Origin: Tachypleus tridentatus
Lineage: Eukaryota > Arthropoda > Merostomata > Xiphosura > Limulidae
Assembly: GCF_004210375.1 (NCBI RefSeq)
Contig: NC_134831.1
Coordinates: 47,154,035-47,218,034, forward strand
Length of the DNA: 64,000 bases
Direction of reading: 5' to 3'
In this document: positions 47,801 to 62,800 of the stretch, piece by piece
Numbering within the stretch: the first letter of the stretch is position 1
Layout of the letters: each line of letters begins with the position of its first letter
The notes under the pieces: model-generated
Told to the model about the DNA's origin: nothing
Databases searched by the model: none
Seen by the model: only the letters and a program-made list of their open reading frames with translations
Translations under genes and position numbers: made by a program

Positions 47801-50800
47801 TATTCTCTTCTAGCAAATAAATCAGTAATACAAGTGCAAATGAATTGTTGATAACTGTTATGTCAAATTCATAATACCACAATGAATGACACTATATAAA
47901 ATGTAACAGGATGCACACACCTTTCCAAAGTAATTATCAACTGAAATTGACTAATTCTAATGCATTTCTCATGCAAGTCATCATGCAATAACCCTCCACC
48001 CATAAGAGTGCAACATTCTTTCTTGAACCATGCATGTCTCTCTCTTCAATTCTACAAACTAACACCTTGAATTCTAATAGAAAATGGAAGCACCAGTTTT
48101 CAGTGGGGTGTCTGAAAAGAAGTGAGAACCTGTCAGAAATATATTTTCAATATAGGATGACTATAACCTTCAACATTGTACATTACCTCCACTCGCATAA
48201 ATAACTATAAGCCAGTATTGAATAGCTGGAGGGACTGGTACAAGGGAAAGAAAGAAGCATCCTTTAAAAGAGTCCAAAGGACACTCCCCAAAAGACAAAT
48301 TAAAGATCTGATGTGGGAGACAGCACCACTTCTTCAGGTATATTCTTCACCCATCTTGGCAAGATATCACATATGATAGGCAGACAAGAAAAGAGGAGCA
48401 CACCCAAGTGGGAGAGAACTATGGTAGTATAGGGATCTAAAATATACAATTCTTATAAAACTCAATATCAGAAAATATGAGAGTGGATAAGAATAAAAGA
48501 ATGTGCACCTAGGTGTAGAATGGCAATGATAATATACAGCTAGTCAACTATATCCAAAGCTTATGCTGCTGAAAGCCAAAATCCAAGAAGGGATATAATA
48601 AGAATCATACTGTCAACAAGTCAACTACAATCCAAAACCTTGTTACCAGATAACAACATCCACATGGAGACAGGAAGGAGAACATACCAAGCAGATTGAC
48701 TACAATCCAAAAATCAGGCCACTGAGAACCTACGTCCATGTTGGCATAGGAACGAGTATCATGAGACCAGAGGGAATTTATTACCCCCACTCCCCAAGGC
48801 CATCAAAAGGGCACCTGATATGAAATTTTGATAGATCAATCCAACAATCCAAAATCTGGCCTGAAACGAAGTCCACTTAGTATACCTTTTCACCCTCACA
48901 TTTGTAATGGATAGGAACTGTCTCAAGCACAGGAACATCCCTAGATTACAAGCATCATGACACAGGGGAAGAACCATTATAATCTGTAAACACCTTCATA
49001 CAGACTTGGAACACTGTCTGTCTGTCTGCGTGCGTGCAGACTTGTGTTGATTGGTTCAATTCTGAATCCAAACCCTAACTGCTGAGAACCAATATGAATT
49101 TGGGGATAGGATGAGGGTCCCAATCAGAGAGAACCCCAATTTTGATGGCTCACTTCCATTTGTTTTTATTTCATATTGGAAGATACCAACAGAACACCAC
49201 CACCATCCTACTCTCAAATAAATTGTTTTATAATCATTTCTATATTTTTGTTAGTATTTTATTAACCTATTTAGAAGGATGCCTTTTTGGCCTACCACTC
49301 CAATGGCTTAGAACTGGAAAGTGGTAAGGACTTTCAACCTGCACTAAAATAAGAGGGAAAGTGCAGCGGGTAGTCAACAACTATTTTCAACTCCCCGATT
49401 ACAAGACTATTTCCAAACCTAAAACCACTCAAACCAGAGGTATTGCACTTTTACACAAATACAACTTAAACATTACCGTGATCTACCACAACATACATAC
49501 GCACCATGAACATATACTCTGCAACATCAAGAGAACACTGAACTACCCATCACATTATCCTCTTAGCTATATACATATCACCCCAATCTACCCCTGACAC
49601 CACATTTCTCAACTCAATCATCAATACATTTAATAATGTAGTCATACTCAGTGACCTTAATGCATCGCATCCAGCACTCCATGGATATGCCACAAACACA
49701 TACGGCAGAATCCTAGCTAACTTCGTGCATATACGTAATCTAACTGTAATTAATAACAATTCACCAACACTTACACACCACAATGGAACACAGAGTACAA
49801 TCAATTTAACAATCGTCACCCCTTCAGTTATACACCTAACACATACCTTTAAAGTACACAATAACATCGGAGAAGATTGTAACCCCTTATCCTTTCAAAT
49901 AAGTAACCCAAACTGGGCCAACCCCAGCAGAACTACACCAACTAAAACTCCCAACCACTCCCAAGGTTAACTAGCAGTCCTTTAACCACATCTTAGACAC
50001 ATTCCTCCCCGAACACTTAAAACTTGCAAATACTAAAGACAATATAGAATGTTATTATCAAAAAATTTCAAATTCCATAACAAAAGCAATACAGCAAGTA
50101 TTCCCAACAAAACCAACACAAAACACAACTAACACCTGGAAGTTAACCCCCAAAATTCACTCTCTAATTATCACAAGAAGAAAACTTTGCTGTGAATTCA
50201 TCGCTACACGCAATCCATTATTTTAACCACAAATAAACCATGTCAAAAACAACATAGAACATCTCACAAGAATACAGCAAAAAGAAAACTGGAACAACTT
50301 CTGTAATAAAGTTGATAACCTCAAATCTAACCCAGCCTCCTTTTGGAAAACCTTTAAAAATATATGTCGCAAAGACTGACATTGGCAAACTGACCTATTC
50401 GCCACATGCTTCTAGCACACCTTTAATACCCCACTACACACAAACTGTAACAAACACCACAAGACCAAAGTAAACACTATCATCGTAGACAATAGCGAAC
50501 TTTTTTCAGTCCACTTCCCAGTCGACCTTACTCATATACACACCACTAATGATATAACAACCCCAATCTCTATAGCAGAGATCAAGACACACATAAGAAA
50601 ACTTAAAAACAAAACCCCAGGGGAAGATCGCATACCAAATATAATACTAAAAAATGCATCCAAACTTCTTTTACACCTTACTAACCTCTTTAACCTCTTT
50701 CTCTCTGATTATTTACCAAATGCATGTAAATCAGCTATCATGACCCTAATCCCCAAGAAAGAATCTCACTCGCAACACCCTAGCGATTTCAGACCAATTA

Positions 50801-53800
50801 GTTTATTAAATTGTATTGGCAAATTACTGGAAAAAATTATCACAACCAGATTGCTTTGGAAATTAGAAAACGACAATATTCTATCTAATATTCAGAACGC
50901 AGGCCATAAAAACACACAGATTGCAGATCACCTTGTACAGCTCATAAAAACAAGTTGTACAGGGTTCAACAAACCCTAAGCTACACTTGCTGTATTCATA
51001 ATGTACAAAAAGCTTTTGACACAGTCTGTCACAACGGTTTAAAATACAAAGTTCTTAAAGTTCAAAATACCTCCCACTTTTATCAGATGGATTTCCAACT
51101 TTGGAGAAAACTATACAGCTAAAATCAATTCAAACCTATCTCAGTCATTCACCTTTAATGCAGGTGTCCCACAGGGATCAGTCCTTAGTCCCCTACTGTA
51201 TACACTTTGTTAATGACCAACTGCAGCTGACTACGTCACTCACTCATGCATCACAATATGCTGACGACATTGCTTTATGGTGTACTTCATGGGACCTCCT
51301 CCCTCACTAGCAGCTAAGAAAGTAGAAGAAGCATTAGATAAAGTCACTCACTTGTGCAATAAATGGAAAGTTACACTCAATCCCTCTGAAACCCCAGCTA
51401 TAATCCTCCAGTGCAGGCTTAACAAGAGATTGAAATGCATTAAACTTGCTAAACTTAATCTTTATAACACCCCTATCTCCTTCTCTGATACCACTAAATT
51501 CCTCGGACTAACAATCAACATGAGACTTATTTGGAATTCTCATTTCAAAAACATTTGGAAGAAAGTCTTAACCAGAATCTCATACCTTTGCAAAATTAAT
51601 CACTATGCCCACGGTTGCAGATCTCAAACCATATTATATATTTACAAAACATTCATTAGACCTCTAATAGAATATTGAGCCATGGTAACATGCAACATTA
51701 ACAAGAACCAATTATTACTATTACAGAAACTTCAAAATTGAGTAATACGACTCACACGTCGTCTACCTCACTACACACCAGCAGAATATGTTCAAAGACA
51801 TACCAAAATACTGCCAATCTCCGAATGATTCATTAAAATAGCAACAAAATACTAAAAAAATCCACTCATCACAACTCACACACTTAGTCTTCAAGAACAT
51901 AGCAGCCACTCCCAAATCTTCTTGTAAATACTTATCCCCATATAACTTTATCCTGAATCAGTCCACACATTGTAACTCTTGCAATCTGTCATTTTACTAA
52001 TCTATTATGTTTCTCAGTCTTGTTTCAGGTACAATTCACTTTTCAGGACCAGCTCATCTTAAGAGCAGAAGGTGGGCTTCATTCGGTCCTGTCTAGTGAA
52101 AGTGGGTTTTCTCGGGATACTCCCATTTATCCTACACTTAAATCTTAGGCATTGGATCTGTAGATCCCTGCTAGGGCATTTTGATCCATCGATCCATACC
52201 TGGCCCTAAATTGGCCCATTTAACTTTGATATATCGTTCATATTTTATCTGGCCTGCTTTTCGTCGCCTCTTCTGGTTTCCTTTTCAGTCGGGGTTCGCT
52301 TCACCTTTGCTTTGTCACCTGCTACGCCTCCCAGACTAGCATTTACGTGATTAAAATTATACTAATTAGACCTCGATCCTAATTATCTAATCATTTAGTC
52401 AAAATTCTTTTTTCCAATACCTACCAAGTGCAGGGTTGAAGGAAGGCTGTTTAGTCTTCGAGCACCCCAGGGGATTAATGTTTTGTCAGTTATATTAATC
52501 TTGTTCCTAAACACTTACCATAGTTGTGCATGCGTGTGTGTGGTCAGGAGGAATAACATCATACTGGACTATACTCACCCATGGACTACCTGAGTAAACT
52601 TATGAAATAAATCTATCACAATGATAAACCTACAAACAATCTTGTGGAACACTCAATCTCCACTGTGTGCATGGTTATGGAATATTGATGTTCAAGTCAA
52701 AATGGCTTACAAGCAGGTTTGAATAGTTAAAAAATGCTTGGTCAGGTATCACTTATTACAGAGTGTGATCCAGAAAGAAAGAGGGACATACCCCTAAATA
52801 TGAGAAGAAAATATGAAAAGGTAACTTACCCAGTCACAATCTCATGAATGAGTGAAGGACAATGGTACCCTCAGAAGGAAGAAATAGAGAATGAGAGAGT
52901 AGACCCAGTGCTCAACAAATGAAGCACCTTCAATAGATAGCAGGGAAAGAGTAGGGTACATGATTGGAGTGAAGAAATCAGGAAGTGATAATGGGAAGAA
53001 AGATACAAGGAACAAAAGCTCAGTTGAATAACACTTCAGATCCAATGGGAAGAAGGAAAAAATAAAAAAGAATTAGTGGGAGGAAATGGATTTTAGAGAA
53101 GGAAGAATTGAAAACAACGAAGCAAATCACATTGTAAACGAGACAGAGAAGGTCATGTAGATCCTTCTGTAACATGATGTGGAAGATGAACCATAGATTA
53201 AAAAAAAAAAAATCAAAATCTTCACATGGAAAAGTACTGAGGAGGAGGAGGAGGAAGAGGAGCAACAACAAGGAGGAAAATGAATGGTTCCAAAGGATGG
53301 AGTGTTTAAAAATACATATTCCAGAAGACCAGCAGGTGAGGTATGTAACAAGAAAATGTTATCAAACTGGAAATTCAACAACCCAAGTTGACTATGGAGA
53401 GTAGAAGAGTATATTAACATAGAAGAAATGTGTAACATAGGCATTCTCAATGCTTTATAAATAGCCTAACAAAGTTTAATCAAAAAAGGTGACAAATTAA
53501 AAGAGTAGACCCAAGAAGTAACTGAGATTGGACTGTTTGATAAATAATTCCAACCAGCATCGATCGAGCAAACAAAACAAAGGTAGGTATTTTCATGTTT
53601 ATTGGCACAAAGCTACTAGGCTATCTGTGCCAAACAAGATGTAGTATACTATAATGGCATATGGAAATTAATGTAAAAATACATAAAATATGTAAAATTA
53701 AGACACGCCAGGAAGACTGAAGCATAAAGTTCAAACTTGCTGTTAGTCACCTGAAGTTGGCCTTTTCAGTCCTGGGTTTGGGTCAAAATAAAAATTAAGA

Positions 53801-56800
53801 TGTGTAAAAGAAATCATGCTAAAACAGTATATAGTCCAATTAAAACCTTACATTACGTTAAAAAGACCAATGGTTCTTAAAAATGTAAAAACAAGTAAGG
53901 CAGCCAACATCACCTGACATTGGTTAATGTCAAAGGCAAACCTACCTTAAAAATATGTTTAAAATGGCATTGTCGTTCTTGGTTGTTATGATGGCATGAT
54001 AAAATATGTATGATTGTGACCCAAGTGCCACACAGACCACACATTGGTGCATCAGTACCAGATAAAAGGAAGTGGAGAGTTAAAAAACTGTGACCAATGC
54101 GTAGCTTAGACAAAACAACTTCCTCCCTTCAATCTTTACAGAAACAAGATCGCCAAAGAGCTAAAGAAGGCTCGATTTGAAAAAGCTTATTATTTTGTTG
54201 TTCATTCCAGGTTGACTGCCAACTGGTGTACAGTCGGGTTTTGATAACTGGGTCACATTCCATGTATGGAACAGGTATGGTGGTGATAGAGCCAGAGCAG
54301 AAGGACTTTGCTGCTATGTCAGCTAGCTCACTCACCTGAATACCAATGTAACCTGGTATCCAAAAAAACTGGACAGATATAGATGAAAGAGAGAGATGGG
54401 CCAGTTTGTTTTGGATATTGATAAGAATAGGGTGTTAGCTAACATGGAATGATGTCAGGGCCAATAGACAGCCAAGCGAATCAATATAGATTGTACAATT
54501 CGTATATTACACAGTTTCAATACGATTCAGGGCAATAGAAATGGCATACAATTTGGCAGTGAACATAGAAACTGTAGAGGGGATTCTATGTGCTACAACC
54601 AAACTGTAACAAACTAGGGCAGATCCTACATCTTTGTAAGCTACTAAATACATTCCAAACATTTTTTTCAGCCAAACTTTACCATAACTATACAAAAGTG
54701 ATCAATTTGACTAACCTCCAAAATCACACAAAAGTCTAAATTATCCTTTTTCTTTTCAGAATAACTTCAAATTGTAACCATTAAACTACATTTATCATTA
54801 GTAGCTTTACATTTGTAACAGTATACAACTACTTCAATTTTATTACTTTAATACCTTTTGAACCATGTCTAACTACCATTCATGCAATTATAAGTTGTAA
54901 ATCACTTAGGGAACATGTAACTCATATTACGCTATCAAGTTATATTAACCATGAGCTGCTTTAAACTGCTCACACACTTGTTTCATTAAACGCTTTTGCT
55001 TATTTGTCTTACCTTATCAAACCTGTTTCCTGTTTTTACATTTCAGTTATTTTATGATAAAAAATAAAGACACACATGACAATCAATAAATGCAGTCCTT
55101 ACCTGTGCCTTTTTTTTTTCCTTGATGTCAACTGATGACAAAATTTTAGAGTACTACTATTATTAATTTAATTAAATAATGCATCAAAGAACATAAGAAT
55201 AACATACAAAAACCAAAATATATCCCATCACTCTCATAATTTTTCTGGCTTTCCAACTATGCTACGAAAGCCATTGCAAGTTCATCCAAGCTAGTTGATA
55301 AGTTTAAGTTTCCTGTGGGAATGAAGCTTGTACTGAAAGAGAAACTGACAATTTCCTATACAAGAAACAATGTAATACAATATACATCACTTAAAATATG
55401 AAACTGGCTTTCTATTATTTATAAATAATAGTATTACTTGAACATTTGATAAATCCTGAAAGAGAGGGTCTGATAGGCTGGTGCATCAAAAGGGTTTAAT
55501 TTTCTATTTAATGGCTCTAAGTAAATAATATTGATGGTTTTTAGAATTAAGGTTTATCTGAGCAATGATGATTTCATAGTGAATAATTTATGTTTAAATT
55601 TCATACTTATTAGTGGGTAGTGAATAAAATACACATAATGGGATGCCTAGAGAGAGAAAAAAATTACATTTGTCACACTAATGGTAATCTAGATTTTTTT
55701 TTTAAACATTGACTTATAAAATTAAAAACAAAAACTTACATATTATTAAAATATGGATTATTAGCCAAGATTTTAATGCTAATTAAACTCTCATGAACAA
55801 AAAGTAGTTTAAATTTTGAATGTAACTTGCACGCTAAAACCCTTGCAACATGCACAGTAAAAGGCAGCTGTGGAGGGAGGATTAAAGCATAGCAAATTAT
55901 ACAGCACTTACAACAGTTGGAGTTATTTTAAATTACTGTATTCATACCTGTTTATTGGAGTTATGGTGAGAGACCAAACTCTATCTCTAATATGAAGTGT
56001 GCTTCTTGGAACAAGTAAACCTTTCTGAACATTCCATGTCTGAAAATATAGCCAACTATCAGCAAGACTGAAAGACTAAAAAATTACAGGAATAAATTTA
56101 AATTCAAAATATGTTAATACATAAACTGCCTATCAAACATTTAATGCATTTAAGTTTTTCTTTACGAAATTTAGGACTAATGAATAAATACATACAACAG
56201 TATAGTGTTTCCCAGTTCTAACTCTTCTTTGAGAATGGAGAAAAAAAGCCTTTTATACATTTAATTTTATTTACAAAGATTAATTAATCATGTTTCTTCA
56301 AAATAAAATGTTCCAAAACAAATTATTTCTTTGCCCAAATAACAAAAAAAATAATCAAATAATAATAATTAAAAAAAACAAACACACACATACCTTGACA
56401 GTTCCATCTTTTGAACCAGAAACAATTATGTTATTCCAAACATCAACACTGTTAATGTCACTGAAGTGTGAAAGGTGGGATCGGAACAGCAGCTTTCCAT
56501 TGTCAGCATGCCACCCACAGACAGTTCCATTCCTAATGGAACAATTATTTAAGTAAAACGTTTTTTTTTCCCACTATTGAAAAAAAAGAGATATTGTTGC
56601 TTATTTACATACCAAGAATTAAGTATTTATCTGAAAAGACTTAATGATTGGAAACTTGTGTTTTGTGTCCTGTCAAGTAGGTATTTTAGCAAAAATTATT
56701 AAAGCATTCTGTAACACATTACTTACTGTAAATCTATTTGTTTTAAAAAAATGAAAATTTTGAATCATGCATATACTTAAGCAAAGAAAAGAGATTCTGA

Positions 56801-59800
56801 CAGTCAAATTACACTGTTCTTTACAAGAAACTATACATATCACATTTGGATATTTTAATGATCACTGACAGCAAGTTTGTCATATTACTTTTATCTTTTA
56901 ATCCTTTTGCAACAAGTCAGGGGTCAAAGATCATGTCATTGTGTTTGTTGACTTACATTGAAATTAATAAATCAAGAAGTAAAGGAAACAATTATCTATT
57001 CTCACTATGACCTTTTCACTCTGTTGCTGCTGGACATAGTTTGCTAAGCCTTATAATTTTGCACATGGAGGATATCAAAACAAATGTTTTTTTTAGATTT
57101 TACATACACACACACACACACCATTGAATAACAATAACAAAAAAATCATAGATAAATATGATGATACCACAGAACTCCACTGTAATATAATGTATTAAGC
57201 ATACTAAGTAAGGTATATTTAGATTTTGTAAAACATCAAACTTTGAGCAGACTAAAAGACACAACCTACATCCTTGAAATTTTGGATCAAAAGAACATTG
57301 TAGTCTTTCCACAGATTAAAATGGTTGAGAAAGTCACTAGGCAGAACATTCTGAGCCTATCAATTGGTTATTCACAACTTATATTGTAATAGTGTATACA
57401 AGGCACCATTTCCAAATATGGAAAGAGGTGAATGGGTTCACTATTTGTTTCAGTATGCATGCCATATCTCACAAAAATAAAAAGATAAGTTCTAATTTTA
57501 TATTCTGACTTATCAATATTAGTAATTTGAGTTCTTAATTTCTAGAAAACTATAGATTTAGTATTTTAACATCAGAAGAAAAGTAATTTTAACCAGTACT
57601 GCATTCGACATACCATGTCACTCGCTAAGGTGGGTTCTTTTAATAATTACTTTTAAATTAGAAAATTAACTCATAATATCAAGGTTTGTATTATAATCTA
57701 GTTTTATTCCAAACTTATTGACAAATTCATAAAATAGTAGTTCAATAAAATTTAGAATACAAATCAACAAAGATTATGACATGACCTTTGACCCATAATT
57801 CCTTGAAAAATAATTCAAAATTATAGTATAAATATTTAATGTGTGCAAATGTGTATATGGACTTGTATATTTTATACCAAGTTCATTGCAAAGGGTTAAG
57901 GCAAAGTATTTTAAACTTAATGTTAGCAAAATTATTATTCTGCCTGTTAATTGTTTAACAATCACGCAATACAGAAACGAATAAACTTTCTCCTCTACCA
58001 TAAGAGGTCCAGAAGGCAACTTCCAGGCTTGGAATGACAGAATTGTGCATACCATAAACAACCAAAAGAACAGAATTCATCCTGTCTGGAATTAACATTA
58101 ATCCTATCTTCCCCACAAAGTAGGCAAGAAATTTTCCACTTGCCCCTGGAGTAATGGAAAGTACATGCAACCTGTTGCTAAACCAGAAACATATGAAAGA
58201 ACCATTTCTCATTTGGAATATTGAAGAGATAGTGGACATTGTTCCATGAACAATATACAAAAACCAGCATTGATCAAAGATAAGGGCCATGCACATGACA
58301 ACCAAATACCAGTGTCAAATCTGAACAAGAATTATGAGTAGGCTCTTGCAGAGACTAGTACCACTCCTACTGGTATCTGGGAAAGAAAAAAAAAAAAATC
58401 CAGGAATTAGAGTATGTGAACCCCCTACTTTGCTCTCTTCTCCAATAGTGGAGGGAAAGCCTCTGTCCACCACCTCAGTGACTGGAAACTGAGAAGTGTA
58501 CACCAATTACCTGGGGGGGGGGGGTAACATGCTTTGGGGGAATCTTGAGGAACAGTGCTATGGAAACTATGCAATGGGTAAATCAAATTCACCTACACTT
58601 TTAAAAGCAAATTAACACTAACTTATTCAACCTAAAGATCAGCAGAGACATGCAGAATCCCCTTTAGCTTTCTTCATGATGATCAACAAGTAGTGGTGTA
58701 TGATGATTTTTTTTAATTTTATGCAAAGCTACATGAGGGCTATCTGCACTAGCTGTCCCTAATTTAGCAGTGTAAGACTAAAGGAAAGGCAGCTAGTCAT
58801 CACCACTCAGTGCAAACTCTTGAGCTACTCTTTTACCAATGAATAGTGGGATTGATAGTAACATTTATAATGTCCCCACAGTTGAAAGGGTGAGCAAGTT
58901 TTGTGTGAAGGGAATTCAAACTCGAGACCCTCAGATTATGGGTCGAACGTTTTAGTAACTGACCATGCTGGGCCATAATATGGTAATACCCTCTGGCAAG
59001 TGCTTAGATGGTCTCATGGAACATCCCACTTTGACAGTGCCTTTGTAATGTGTAGTAATAACAAAAAGTGGTTTACTAGTGTGGAAATAAAAACAGAGGA
59101 CATGCCTATCTGAGCAACACTCCCCATAGAATTGGATCCAGGGAAAAATAAAGGGACCCTGGAAATAAAAGAGTATATGACTGAGGAAGATATATGAAAC
59201 TTGTTGAAATATAACAGATGTAGTCAACATAGCTAGAAGGTGTAAGCAAAAATCCTCAGAAGAGAAAACTAAGATCATACACTTAATGAAATGGGAAAGA
59301 ATTAGTAGCAGTCCACATAACAATCTGAACATTGTCTTGCAGACAGAAATTCACTCAGGTGGCTGATGACACAGTAGACATGTGACAAATCTGATGACTT
59401 GTGACATGCAAAATATTCCTCTCCTTTATCAGTAATCCATTATAGGCCATGTGAATCACTCTGCAAAGCCATCTCATTATGGTACTGGGAGATAAATCAT
59501 GGGAAATTGAAGGATCTCAATGAATGAAAAATTTATTCTTAGCACTTGAAATGAATTAGTACAAGCCACAAACCATCTGAGGGCCCCATCAGAACATAAA
59601 TAATCATGATCAGGGTGCTCATAAAATATGAGAAATGGCTGGAAAATGAATTGGTATTGTTTCCTTTTCCTGGCTGCTAGTCTTAGGTAGAATGGACTTA
59701 TCAGGGTAAAGCAGGATCAATATGGAATAATAAAGAGTACAATGCATGTTGGCTGCAAACAAATCTGACTATGTCCACAAGTCAACAATAATAAAAAATA

Positions 59801-62800
59801 CAATTTAAGAGAAAGGTGAAACAAAGCACACAAAGTTAAGGGCTCAAAGGGATAAGACTATGCATGCAAAAACAACTGCAAATCCCAATTTGTTAATTGA
59901 AAATGTTGTTTGGGCCAAAAAATATGAAAGGATTTGAGTAGACCTGATAGTATTGGGGGTTCAAAAATCTTCCAAAAATTTGGAATACTGAAAAATAGTG
60001 GATAAGAATGCCTTGTATACAGCTACTATAGATGAAGCAAGACCCCTCTCATGACTTAAGTCATAAAATAGGAAATGCTTTGAGGATAAAGAGGGTTTAA
60101 AGTTTATTTTAATACACCATTGGTAAAGTGTGATATATCTGTTTATAAATGGCCATAGTTGTCCTATGGAAAGATCTAGTTAAATACAAAGAAACCTTTT
60201 GTGAAGCAAAAGTCCACAACTTCCAAGGATGAAGAATGATTTTTAAAATATCTGGACAGAGAACGTCTGAAGTTATCTCAGCAGAGATCACTAAGGTGGA
60301 AAAGGTAGACAAATTTACAGATAGCAAAAAAGTGGAAACAACATTTGAGCTGGCTACATGAAGTAACAAAGATGTTGACAGAGTGGAACAAACCATAGTT
60401 AGAACCCATATCAATAGATAAATCAGAAGAAAGGCATACAGATATAAACATGTCTATGTAAACATCCTGACTTAATGCATCTACTGCAAATGCTGAGGAG
60501 AAAATATCAAAGACCAAAACAACTACAGCTGAAAATTCAAAAGAGTCACAAAAACGTCAATCATTGGAGACCTGAAATGAGAGCAAATCCACTGAGAAAC
60601 ATCATGATGTAGCATCCACTTAACTGGAAAAAAATTCAGATTGGTTAACACAAGTGAATTGCAATTACATTCATAGCTCCTAGAATATGGCATGCCATGA
60701 GACTGATATAATGAGAATAAGCCCAGTAAAAAAGATCAAAAGTACTAAAAAAAGTTCTCTATAATGTGTGCCAAATTGATGAGAAATCTGAGATACTGCT
60801 ATGAAATTGTCAAAATGTGTCATGAGAATTTTTCCCCTTCAAGAGAGACGGACCCTGAACCAGTCCAGTGTGTTGTAAGAAGTTCGTAAATGTTGACACA
60901 GAGGAAAGGCTCATTTTCCATTCAAGTATCATGAAACTCCTGACCTTGAAGATTAGCTCCCCATTACTGAAAAAAATCTATCTGTAAACAGATGAATCTT
61001 GGGACAAGGTGGTGGAATGGGTACCTCAATAGTAGTGTTGTTCCAATCCAACCACCATTTGCAATGAAAGATGTTGCTCCTTAACTCCTTAATATTAAGA
61101 CAGTATGATCCAAAGGATTGGAATGCATGATACATATGTCATACAGCAATCATTGAAGGGACCTCATATGTGCCAGTCTCAAACAGTAGCCACATACCAA
61201 GAAGAGGGAACCATCCATGCAGTAAAAAGATGTAAAAATAAATAAAAGCCTGATGGCTCTTTCCATGCTTTGATGCTTGGTAAGGGTTAGTTGAGTGCAA
61301 CTTGAGTATTGAAAAACACACCCATATGGATAAGATATTGCTGTGATGACAATTTTTTTAAGTCTGATGAGGAAGCCCATTTTTATGGCTTCTGAAAGGA
61401 GAGTCAAAGTGTTATTCTACTGATTGATAGGTTGGTGCCAGACATCTATATAATGATACATGTACAGACCCATTAAATACAGGTGATAAGAAAAAGCTTG
61501 AATAACTCTGCAGAAGACTTAAGTTGCTAATACAAAACAAAGTTAGATTCTGAACTGCAGCATACTACTGAGAAATCTCTGGGAAGATTCCACTGAGAAT
61601 ATGGAGATAAGCATCTGTAAACATCCAGAGCAATGGCTCAAAGTGCCATCTTTGGTTGAGAAAAAATTCTATTGTGAAGTAAGAAGAACCTAAAAATTAA
61701 AGAGTTTTGTCAGATCAATGACGATGCCAATTTCATGTCTTATTTGGTACAATAAATGAACAGAAATAAAATTAATCCTCTCTTTTGCCCTTTTGACTAA
61801 AAACTCAGCCTGGAAATGAAGCTCCACACACAGTGGATCTGTCGGAAGTGAACAGGCAACAGATTGTGCAGATAATGGTGGAGGTGATGCAAAATGAATG
61901 ACAAATCCTGATGCCAGATGAAGGAGTACCTCTGGATCCCTAGTGAAATAATTCCAAATGTCCAGAAAGTAATGTAATTGTACTCCCACTGTTCCTCACA
62001 CCTACAGGATAGTCACTGATCCCATTGTCATTGATCCACCCAAGTCTAAGATCCTTGAGAATAAGGACAGACTATTATAGAAACCCATAGGCCAGGAACT
62101 GCAGGAGTATGGAATTCAGGAAACAACAGTTCAACACTCCCAAATTAGCACCTGATGCACAAGAAAAGTGAGAAGTCAGTGGTGGTAAAGAAGAATGTAA
62201 ATGGGCTGTATCAGTTTGTGAACATCTCTAACACCAGTAAACAACATGGAGCTGAGAAAAGGATCTTCCCATAACTCTGAAAGCAAAAGACTGTAAAAAT
62301 AACTCTTTCTCACAAAGTGTCTCCTAATAAGAAACTAGCCAGGAAACCAACAAAAGAACAAAAAAATACAATCTAACTGAGGCAGTCATCACCAAAACCT
62401 CCAACTCATTCTCAAATTGCCAAGGGAACACTGATAAGCTTCATACAAAAGTTGGATGAAGATAAATACTCTAGGACATTTATGACAGTAAGAAAAATTT
62501 GAGAAAACAGGGATCTGTTTAAAGAGTTCACAGGGTCCAATCTAGAACCCCACAGGTCCAAGAAAGGGTCCATCTGTTGAGGATAAACATACCTCCTCCT
62601 GGTGGTGATAAGACAAAACATGGTGTTTCAATAAATGTTATCCTGTCATGAAACTGAGCAGAAAAGCTCAGCATGATAAGCAATATGAGGAGGAAGAAGT
62701 ACAAAGTAGTCACCTGCCATTCTGCATGCCAGGAAGGAAAATGTATAAGCAAATGCATTCAGAAAAGATTCCCAAAACCTGACATACCTGAGTAATCAAC

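Noticed and set aside
48600-48980. Spaced CAATCCAAAA motifs as a CRISPR-like or satellite array
   Set aside because: Only three copies with unequal spacing and poor matches; more likely an eroded retroelement.
53174-53404. Lys/Arg/Glu-rich frame at 53174-53404 as a small basic protein
   Set aside because: It is a reading of a purine-rich simple tract; the opposite strand is equally open, as expected for low complexity.
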